Positions 5,167 to 11,962 of a DNA stretch of 11,962 nucleotides are shown here, piece by piece. The notes below the pieces were generated by a model, which saw only the letters and a list, made by a program, of their open reading frames with translations, did not search any database and was not told the origin of the DNA. Each line of letters opens with the position of its first letter. Position 1 is the stretch's first letter. The translations under genes were made by a program, and so were the position numbers. Origin of the DNA: Bacillota bacterium. GTDB lineage: Bacteria; Bacillota; Clostridia; Lachnospirales; WQUN01. The DNA lies in NCBI GenBank assembly GCA_009782085.1, contig WQUN01000133.1:1-11962 (forward strand), given 5' to 3'.

Positions 5167-8100
5167 ATGGATATGACAGGTCAAAGGACAGTCTTAAAGA
5201 AACTCACCGCGGCGCTGACAAGTTTGATAGTGGTCGCGTCCGTGTGCGCGTTCGCTGTTCCCGCCGCCGCGCAGACGGCGACGGCGGCTCCCGCGCCAGC
5301 GGCGCTTGCGGCTCCCGCGGCCGCGACGTATTACGTCTCCACCGCCGGAAGCGATTCAGCAGACGGGCTGACCGAGCAAACCGCCTTCGCGACGCTCAAG
5401 CACGCGGCCGATCTCGCGGCCGCAGGGGACACAATCCTCATCGAGCCGGGGACTTATTACGAGCGCGTGACTTTCGGCCACGGAGGGAAAAAGAACGCGC
5501 CGATCACGGTCAGGGCGGCCAAATACCGCGAAGTCATCTTCGACGGGCAGGGGAACAGCGGCTCGATATTCAGCTGCGCCGGTTTCCAGGACGGCTGGTT
5601 TTCCGGGCCGGTGCGCTACGTGACGGTTCAGGGGATAGTGTTCCAGAACACCCCGTCGCCGAGCGCGGTCGTGGTCAGCGGCGGCTGGACGTTCGAGGAC
5701 TGCGTGTTCCGCAATCAGGGCGGTCTGCTGGAACGCGGCGGGGAGTCCACGGTCACGCGCTGCGTGATGGAGGACACGACGCAACAGGGCTTCTCCGGGG
5801 CTTTCAACAATATCCAGTTCAAGGACGACATCATCCGGCGGGCAAACCAGTCGGCCTATTCGCCGGGCGGCTACAGCGGAGCGTGCAAGGTCCTGTTTAC
5901 ATACGGCCTTATGGTCGACGGCCTAACGAGCTATGACAACTACGGCCACGGCTGGTGGATGGACTGGGACAATATCGGCTACACGATCAAGAACAGCACC
6001 TTCTTCGGCAACCACGCCGGCGTAGCCACCGAGGGCGGAGGCATCGTCAATCAGCCGTGGGCCAGCGGCGGGATATTCTCCGAGGGGAATCCCGGGCCCG
6101 GCCTGATCGAGAACAACACGATCTACAGCAACGATCACGCCGCCGTGAACCTCGCCGAGAGCGGCTTCCAGGCGCCGATAACAATCAAAAACAATCTGTT
6201 CGCCTATAACGGCGGCGCCGTCGAGTACCGGGGCATGACCCGCGGCGACCACCTGATGAGGGACACGAACGTCTATGACAATCTCTTCAAGCAGAATTAC
6301 AAGAACGGCTCTCCCGCGTGGTATACGGTCAACGCGACGGGGCTGTTCGAGTCCATTCTGGGCGCGCTGCCCGCGGACAACAACGATATTATCGACCACA
6401 ACACCTACGACATGGACGGGATCCCGGCCGGAACCTCCTGGGCCGAATGGCGCGGGGCAGACACCGGATCAAACATAACGGCCAAGAGCTTCGCTGAGAT
6501 ACAGAGCAAACTGGGTTCCGAGGCCAACGGCCAGGTCGCGCCGATCGCGTTCAACGGTGCGAATTTTAACGTATACCCGCTCACGAACATCAACGACACC
6601 TACGACCTGAGTAAAATGCACCAGGTCCCGTCCGCGGAGGCCGAGGCCAACTCGATCGACAAAGCCATCCGGGACGCCGGCGCGGGCGTCGGCGACACCG
6701 TGACCATCCCCGTCTACGCCCGCAAATCGGCGGTCCTGGACGCCGGCGACGGCGTATACGTCTTCGACGTGTACGACCTTCAGGCCAGGCACATCCAGGT
6801 AGCCACCGATACGGCCGGGAAGGCGGCGCTGGAGGCGATCAACCCGTATGTGACGCTGGACGCCTATAACCTCACGCTGACGCTGACGCGCAAGGACGCG
6901 GACGGCTACGTCGTCGAGGGCATCTACGGAAACAGCGGGATAACGGCCGTTCCGCCGGAAGAGGACAATACCCCCGCGCCCGGGACCGGCGACGGGCTCC
7001 GCGCGCAATATTTCAGCAACAGGAATTACTCAAACGCACTGGCGACCGAGACCAGGTCCGACATGGAGACCTATTGGGCCAACACAGCTTTGACGCCGTT
7101 GCCCGCGGGAGTCGACAGGAACAACCTGACGATCCGCTATATGGGGCAGATCCAGCCGCTGTACTCCGAGGAGTACACATTCTACGCGCTCGTCGGGGGC
7201 GGCGTCCGGATGTGGGTCGACGACAAGCTGGTCGTGGATTACTGGCAGCAGCACGACCTGTACGAGGCCAACGGCATACCCCAGTCCCAGGGCAAAATAA
7301 CCCTTGAGGCCGGCAGAAAATACGACATCCGCATTGATTTCTACCCCAGCGCGGGCGCCCGCGCCTCCAGCTTCCAGTGGGAGAGCGCGAGCCAGCCCAA
7401 GGAAACCATCCCGGGCCGGCAGCTCTACTCGACCGTCACCGCGCCCGACCCGTACGTGCCGAGCCTGAGCGTCAACCTCCAGGACTATGACACAGTCCTC
7501 GGGCCCGTCGGAACCCAGGGCGTCGCCTACACTCTGACGGGCGCGGCCGAGACCGGCTACAACGTGACGGTCAACGGAACCCCGGCGGCAGTCGATGAAA
7601 ACGGGAATTTCAGCGCCGATCTCTATCTCAAGGAGGCGCGGAACACCGTCGCGGTCGTCGCCAGCGACGACGCGATGTACAACATCAGCTCCAAAAACCT
7701 GACGGTCTACGCCTTCGAGCCGGACACGATGAAGCTGAACGCCTATCAGGCCTCCGGCGGAAGGCCGGACACGAGCACCAGTGCCACGAACGGGCAGTAC
7801 AGGGGGATGGACGGGAGCAATCCGTCGATAACCTACAGCTTCAACGCCCCACACACCGGCTCCTACGCGCTGAGGATAAGCTACGCCGTCGGGAACGACA
7901 CGGGGGCCCCGGCCACGGTGGCCGTGACGGTCAACGGCGACTCCAAGGGCAATGTCTCGCTCAAGCACAACGGGTCGTGGGATGTGTTCCAGCTCTCGCC
8001 CAAGCTGATTAGCGTGGATCTGTTCCAGGGGCAGAACACCATACGCCTCGACAACTCGGGATACAACTCCGATTACATCACCCTGACCCTCGTGCAGGCT

Positions 8101-11100
8101 CAGCCCGACCCGTCTTTCCTGATGTATCTGGATCAGTCGAGCGGCGATGTCGCGACCGGGCCCAACAAAGACGGGGCCGCCGGCGACTTCGCGCTCTCCG
8201 GCGGAGTTTCGGCGGATGCGGACGTGACTGTGACGCTCAACGGAGTCAAGAGCGGACCGCTCGCCCTGACGCCCTCAGGCTCGGACTATCTTTTCAATAC
8301 GACGTTGGATCTCGCCTACGGCGCGAACACCATCGTGGTCGAAGCCTCGAACGCGGACGGCTTCGCGCTGCCGCGGACTTTGAACGTCACGAGGGTTCTG
8401 AAATACGAGGCGGAAAACGCGTCCGGGGGCAGGCTTTGGGCCGACAGCTCCGCCGCGAACGCCTCCGGCGGCAAATACATCGCGATGGACGACACCACCA
8501 ACGGCGTCATCACCTATACTCTTAGCAACGTAGCCGTATCCGGCATATACACTTTGAAACTGTACTACGGAAACGCGCAGTATCTGGGGCAGAGCTGCAC
8601 AGTCCAGCTCGCGGTCAACGGCCAGAGGCAAAACGACCTGTCGCTTCCGGTCAACGGGGGCTGGCAGAGCTGGAGGCCGTCCGCCGGGGTCGACGTGATG
8701 CTGCAGGCGGGCTTCGACAACAAGCTCGTCTTTACCGGCATGGGCTATAACGTGGACTACATCACCGTGGCGCTCAAACAGGCGGTCGACTCGAGCATCC
8801 TCGTGCTGAACGTCGACCAAAGCGACGGTTTCATCTGGGACGCGACCGATACCCAGGCGATCTCGGGCAGCGTGAACCTGCCCGCAGCCACCGTGACCGT
8901 TAACGGCACGCCCTCCGAGGTCGGCGCGAACGGCGCGTTTGGCGCGAGCGTGATTTTGGGATACGGCGTGAACGACATCGAGGTAAAGGCTTCGCTGCTG
9001 GACAAAACGGTGAGCAAGACCGTCGCGGTCACGAAGGCCCTGAGGTATCTGTCCAAGGACGTGCCCGACGCCGACCGCGCGGGCTGCTCGTGGAACACGG
9101 ACCAGCCCGGTTCGACGGTCACAGGGACATACATCGGCGTCTGGTCGCCCAACAGCATAACCTACACCGTGAACGCTCCTGTCGCGGGCGATTACGCGCT
9201 GTTCCTGCGCGCGGCCACGGCTTCCTCGGGCGGAACGTATGAAGTCTCCGTGGGCGGCAAGGTCATAGGCGACATAACGGTCACCGGCACCGGCGGATGG
9301 AACAGATATGTCAATTTCTTCGCCGACAGCCTTGTCCCGCTCGCGAAGGGCGCGAACAGAATCAAACTGACTGCGCTCAGCGGCGGAGCGAACACTGACT
9401 ACATCGCCATATATCCGAACGACTTGTACATTCCGTCGGGGCGCCTCGCGCTGACCGTGGACCAAAGCGATGCGACCGTGATGACGGATTCCCCCTATGA
9501 AATATCAGGCAGCGTGAACCTCGCGGGGACCTCCGTCGCTATAAACGGCGCGGAAGTCCCGCTGAACTCCGCCAACGGCTTCAGCGTCCTGATGAATCTG
9601 GCCCCGGGCGACAACGTGTTCGTGATAACGGCGACGCGCGAGGACGTCGTAGTCACCCAAACAATAACAATCACGAAAGTCCTGGTGTATCTGGCCAAGG
9701 ACGTGTCCGCTTCGGGCCGCGTGAACTGCTCGTGGAACACTGATCAGCCTATCCCCAAGACATTGTCGGGGATCTACATAGGCGTCGGCGCGACGAGCAG
9801 CATAACCTTTACGGTGAACGTCGCGGACGCGGGCCTCTACGACCTGCGTATCCGCTACGCCAGCAATAACGCGATGAGCACGTATAATCTGGCCGTGAAC
9901 GGCGCGGATTACGGGACTCTGTTTCTCGCCACCCACGGGTGGTGGGATGCGTACACGAATTACCTCGTGCCAGGCATATCCCTGAACGCCGGGCAGAACA
10001 CGATCAAGCTGAGCGGGCTTACGGGCTACGTCAACCTGGACTATATCTTTCTAACCTTCCTCGGCGCGGCGGAGATCACGCCGATGGAACTGACGCTCGA
10101 CCAGAGCGGCGGCACGGTCGGCGACGCGCTCTACACGGTCTCCGGAAGCGTGAACATCCCGGCGGACATTTCGATATCGGTCAACGGGACGGTACAGTAT
10201 ACCGGCGAGACGGACGGCGCTTTCGGCGCGCAGGTGACCTTGGCCGAGGGCGTCAACACGGTCGCAGTCACTGCCACGGATAAGGACAACCCGGGCAACA
10301 CGGATTCCAGGACCATCACGGTCACGAAAGTCCTGATATACCTGGCGAAAGACGTGCCGGACGCGGGCCGCGTGAACTGCTCGTGGAATACGGATCAGCC
10401 CGTCCCGACGACGATGTCAGGGGTCTACATCGGAGTCGGCGCGAATAGCGTCATCACCTTCACCGTAAACGCTCCCGTCTCCGGAAAATACGGGCTGACT
10501 TTGCGCTACGCCACGAACAGCGCCCCGCCGAACACATATGAACTGGCCGTGAACGGCGCAGACAACGGCGCATTGGCTCTCGACAAGACCGCCTGGTGGA
10601 ACAGCTACGTCAGTTACGGCGCGCCCGGGGAAATAGCGCTCAAGGCCGGGCGGAACACGATCACGCTGACGGGGACCGCAGGATACGTCAATCTGGACTA
10701 TATCGCGCTGACTTTCCTCTCGGCGGCTGAGTTCATGGATCTGACGCTCGGCCAAAGCGGCGGGGCGGTCAGCGGCAGCGCGCTCTACACGGTAGCCGGA
10801 AGCGTGAATATCCCGGCGAACGTCGAGATAGCGGTCAACGGGACGGCGCAATACACGGGCGAGGCCGACGGCGCTTTCAGCGCGCAGGTGACCTTGGCCG
10901 AGGGCGTCAACACGGTCGCGGTCACGGCCGCGGACAAGGACGACCCAACCAACGCGGATACCAAGACGATAACTGTCACGAAAGTCCTGATATACCTGGC
11001 GAAAGACGTGCCGGACGCGGGCCGCGTAAACTGCTCGTGGAACACGGATCAACCCGTCCCGACGACGATGTCAGGAATCTACATCGGCGTCGGTGCGAAC

Positions 11101-11886
11101 AGCGTCATCACATTCACGGTGAACGCCCCGGCCAACGGGAATTACGCGCTGACTTTGCGCTACGCCACAAACAACGCCACGGCGAATACCTACGGCCTGG
11201 CTGTGATCGGCGCTGACAACGGCGCGCTGACACTCGCGAAGACGGCGTGGTGGGACAGCTACGCCAACTATACGGCGCCCGGGGGCATAGTGCTGAGGTC
11301 CGGACAGAACACCATCCGGCTGTCTGGGATCTCGGGCTATGTCAACCTCGATTACATTATGCTTACCTTCCTGTCGGAATATGTACCCTCCAGCGACGCG
11401 ACGCTTTCAGCCCTAGCGGTCGGGAGCTTTGAGCTAAGCCCGGCTTTCAGCCCGGATGTGACGGAATACGCACTGAGCGTCCCGAACGCCGTCGAAACCG
11501 TGACGGTTTCCGCCCAAGCGAGCAGCGGCAAGGCTGGAGTCTCCGGCGACCTCGGGACAATTGCTCTCGCCGTCGGCGGCAACGCAATCAACGTCACTGT
11601 AACGGCGGAAAACGGCGTCGTCAACACATATACGGTCAACGTCACGCGGGAACAGGCCGTGCTGACCATCGCAGTGAAGAGCATGCTCGCGAAAGTCGCC
11701 AAACTGCAGCAGATACCGTATTCTTACGAGGGCGCGGGGTCGGTTTCGTTCGCGAGTTCCAACCCGGCCGTCTGCAACGTGACTCCGGACGGAACGCTTG
11801 TGCCTATGAAGGCCGGGATCGCGGTCATCACAATCACGGCGCCGGGGCTGCCCGCCTACGTATTCGCGGTCACGGTTACGGCGTAG
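5167..11886 (+). CDS. Giant secreted multidomain protein: beta-helix, PA14, six Ig-like/CBM6-like units, cadherin-like and Big_2-like ends
   Basis: 2239 residues. Starts at 5167 or 5173 are both possible: GGAGG at 5151-5155 suits 5167 loosely, AAAGGGG at 5159-5165 suits 5173. A signal peptide (~1-36, cleavage near AAAQT) and an Ala/Pro linker come first. Residues ~54-480 form a right-handed beta-helix of the pectate-lyase type (YYVSTAGSDSADGL, GDTILIEPGTYYERV, HGWWMDWDN, NNTIYSND). Residues ~480-600 are unassigned. A PA14 domain follows (~608-757). Then come six Ig-like modules (starts ~765, 977, 1207, 1424, 1635, 1852), each followed by a CBM6/35-like module (starts ~851, 1077, 1291, 1506, 1722, 1940). 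A cadherin-like sandwich (~2071-2163) and a Big_2-like domain (~2164-2239) end it. There is no LPXTG, SLH or dockerin, so it is probably released or held by glycan binding. The likely role is binding and possibly lyase or hydrolase action on a complex polysaccharide; catalysis is unproven. Confidence 0.88.
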   Translation: MDMTGQRTVLKKLTAALTSLIVVASVCAFAVPAAAQTATAAPAPAALAAPAAATYYVSTAGSDSADGLTEQTAFATLKHAADLAAAGDTILIEPGTYYERVTFGHGGKKNAPITVRAAKYREVIFDGQGNSGSIFSCAGFQDGWFSGPVRYVTVQGIVFQNTPSPSAVVVSGGWTFEDCVFRNQGGLLERGGESTVTRCVMEDTTQQGFSGAFNNIQFKDDIIRRANQSAYSPGGYSGACKVLFTYGLMVDGLTSYDNYGHGWWMDWDNIGYTIKNSTFFGNHAGVATEGGGIVNQPWASGGIFSEGNPGPGLIENNTIYSNDHAAVNLAESGFQAPITIKNNLFAYNGGAVEYRGMTRGDHLMRDTNVYDNLFKQNYKNGSPAWYTVNATGLFESILGALPADNNDIIDHNTYDMDGIPAGTSWAEWRGADTGSNITAKSFAEIQSKLGSEANGQVAPIAFNGANFNVYPLTNINDTYDLSKMHQVPSAEAEANSIDKAIRDAGAGVGDTVTIPVYARKSAVLDAGDGVYVFDVYDLQARHIQVATDTAGKAALEAINPYVTLDAYNLTLTLTRKDADGYVVEGIYGNSGITAVPPEEDNTPAPGTGDGLRAQYFSNRNYSNALATETRSDMETYWANTALTPLPAGVDRNNLTIRYMGQIQPLYSEEYTFYALVGGGVRMWVDDKLVVDYWQQHDLYEANGIPQSQGKITLEAGRKYDIRIDFYPSAGARASSFQWESASQPKETIPGRQLYSTVTAPDPYVPSLSVNLQDYDTVLGPVGTQGVAYTLTGAAETGYNVTVNGTPAAVDENGNFSADLYLKEARNTVAVVASDDAMYNISSKNLTVYAFEPDTMKLNAYQASGGRPDTSTSATNGQYRGMDGSNPSITYSFNAPHTGSYALRISYAVGNDTGAPATVAVTVNGDSKGNVSLKHNGSWDVFQLSPKLISVDLFQGQNTIRLDNSGYNSDYITLTLVQAQPDPSFLMYLDQSSGDVATGPNKDGAAGDFALSGGVSADADVTVTLNGVKSGPLALTPSGSDYLFNTTLDLAYGANTIVVEASNADGFALPRTLNVTRVLKYEAENASGGRLWADSSAANASGGKYIAMDDTTNGVITYTLSNVAVSGIYTLKLYYGNAQYLGQSCTVQLAVNGQRQNDLSLPVNGGWQSWRPSAGVDVMLQAGFDNKLVFTGMGYNVDYITVALKQAVDSSILVLNVDQSDGFIWDATDTQAISGSVNLPAATVTVNGTPSEVGANGAFGASVILGYGVNDIEVKASLLDKTVSKTVAVTKALRYLSKDVPDADRAGCSWNTDQPGSTVTGTYIGVWSPNSITYTVNAPVAGDYALFLRAATASSGGTYEVSVGGKVIGDITVTGTGGWNRYVNFFADSLVPLAKGANRIKLTALSGGANTDYIAIYPNDLYIPSGRLALTVDQSDATVMTDSPYEISGSVNLAGTSVAINGAEVPLNSANGFSVLMNLAPGDNVFVITATREDVVVTQTITITKVLVYLAKDVSASGRVNCSWNTDQPIPKTLSGIYIGVGATSSITFTVNVADAGLYDLRIRYASNNAMSTYNLAVNGADYGTLFLATHGWWDAYTNYLVPGISLNAGQNTIKLSGLTGYVNLDYIFLTFLGAAEITPMELTLDQSGGTVGDALYTVSGSVNIPADISISVNGTVQYTGETDGAFGAQVTLAEGVNTVAVTATDKDNPGNTDSRTITVTKVLIYLAKDVPDAGRVNCSWNTDQPVPTTMSGVYIGVGANSVITFTVNAPVSGKYGLTLRYATNSAPPNTYELAVNGADNGALALDKTAWWNSYVSYGAPGEIALKAGRNTITLTGTAGYVNLDYIALTFLSAAEFMDLTLGQSGGAVSGSALYTVAGSVNIPANVEIAVNGTAQYTGEADGAFSAQVTLAEGVNTVAVTAADKDDPTNADTKTITVTKVLIYLAKDVPDAGRVNCSWNTDQPVPTTMSGIYIGVGANSVITFTVNAPANGNYALTLRYATNNATANTYGLAVIGADNGALTLAKTAWWDSYANYTAPGGIVLRSGQNTIRLSGISGYVNLDYIMLTFLSEYVPSSDATLSALAVGSFELSPAFSPDVTEYALSVPNAVETVTVSAQASSGKAGVSGDLGTIALAVGGNAINVTVTAENGVVNTYTVNVTREQAVLTIAVKSMLAKVAKLQQIPYSYEGAGSVSFASSNPAVCNVTPDGTLVPMKAGIAVITITAPGLPAYVFAVTVTA
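7459..11373 (+). repeat. Six tandem Ig-like + CBM6-like coding units (~650 bp period)
   Basis: Approximate unit boundaries: 7459-8094, 8095-8784, 8785-9423, 9436-10068, 10069-10719, 10720-11373. Each unit has an Ig-like half (D.S.G..V...SGSVN....V.VNG...........L..G.N...V.A) and a CBM6-like half ending G(Y)..(L/V)DYI.L. Units 3-6 share a CSWNTDQP string that units 1-2 lack, and similarity rises toward the C-terminal end, with units 5 and 6 almost identical over long stretches. This is the pattern of stepwise tandem duplication growing at the 3' side. Confidence 0.85.
10069..11373 (+). repeat. Recent duplication: last two Ig/CBM units, 654-bp offset
   Basis: The last two units align at a constant offset of 654 bases (218 codons). 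A run of 53 bases is identical at 10321-10373 and 10975-11027, and a 40-base run is identical at 10226-10265 and 10880-10919. Protein identity is close to complete from VLIYLAKDVPDAG through ITFTVNAP (one I/V change). Identity at synonymous positions shows recent duplication or gene conversion rather than selection on protein alone. Confidence 0.85.
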
Positions 11887-11900
11887 CGCGAGCTGCGAAA

Positions 11901-11939
11901 GCAGCGAGCGAAAACTAAAAAAGAGGATTCGCTCGCTGC
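11901..11939 (+). terminator. Hairpin after the giant gene
   Basis: GCAGCGAGCG (11901-11910) and CGCTCGCTGC (11930-11939) pair perfectly over 10 bp around an A-rich loop of 19 bases, 14 bases after the stop codon. A competing short stem, GCTGC-GAAA-GCAGC, lies just upstream and shares the left arm. No T-run follows, so efficiency as an intrinsic terminator is uncertain. AAAAGGAATGA at the window edge (11952-11962) may be the ribosome site of a following gene, which cannot be assessed. Confidence 0.45.
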
Positions 11940-11962
11940 AATCCACTTGTCAAAAGGAATGA

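Noticed and set aside
7030..7968. 312-residue minus-strand open frame opposite the PA14 region
   Set aside because: Composition of a codon shadow (Val/Arg/Gly/Asp-rich) with no domain signature; the plus-strand PA14 and CBM6-like motifs are clear.
8275..9465. 396-residue minus-strand open frame opposite the giant gene
   Set aside because: Arg/Val/Asp/Gly-rich translation typical of GC-rich antisense shadow, no start context, and repeat-like only because the plus-strand gene is repetitive.
7459..11373. CRISPR-like or intergenic repeat array
   Set aside because: Repeats are about 650 bases long, in frame and encode Ig/CBM modules, so they are protein-domain duplications. There are no short repeats with unique spacers.
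11952..11962. Start of a next gene (ATG at 11959)
   Set aside because: The AAAGG is too close to that ATG to serve it, and the window ends two bases later. It may instead be a ribosome site for a start beyond the edge.

Overview
The window looks like Bacillota DNA, either Paenibacillaceae-type or GC-rich Clostridia; the sequence alone does not separate these. The reasons are sigma-A-type promoters, strong GGAGG-like ribosome sites, a membrane-anchored AraC regulator of the Paenibacillus/Clostridia kind, an LplA-like sugar-binding lipoprotein, and a holin-like toxin peptide. From about base 360 rightward the DNA is GC-rich. The first ~359 bases are clearly AT-rich and foreign to the rest.

Left edge (1-~890), a scar of mobile DNA. 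Bases 1-305 (minus strand) encode the N-terminal helix-turn-helix part of an IS630-family transposase that runs off the window. Its promoter lies just inside the element end. Immediately to the right is a 3' remnant of a phage-type DNA methyltransferase (360-506), apparently cut by the insertion. A 32-residue single-membrane-segment peptide (614-712) follows. It resembles the small holin-like type I toxins of Bacillota and has its own extended -10 promoter, a sequestrable ribosome site and a 12-bp inverted repeat across its stop codon. This stretch reads as a decayed prophage end.

Right part (897-11886), a polysaccharide-utilisation or cell-surface locus with all genes on the plus strand. It holds a 773-residue transmembrane AraC/YesN-type regulator with an extracellular sensor region, then a 577-residue family-1 solute-binding lipoprotein with no permease genes beside it, then a 2239-residue secreted protein. 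The giant has a signal peptide, a right-handed beta-helix, a PA14 domain, six alternating Ig-like/CBM6-like units, a cadherin-like sandwich and a Big_2-like C-terminus. Hairpins separate the genes: 3291-3313 before the lipoprotein, 5107-5142 between lipoprotein and giant, and 11901-11939 after the giant.

Working model (inference): the giant binds and possibly cleaves a complex glycan outside the cell, the lipoprotein binds released sugars, and the regulator senses the sugar or cell-surface state and controls the two downstream genes. Points most worth checking are the toxin-like micro-gene, the 'CSWNTDQP' variant of the carbohydrate-binding module, the recent internal duplication in the giant gene, and the methyltransferase/IS630 junction.
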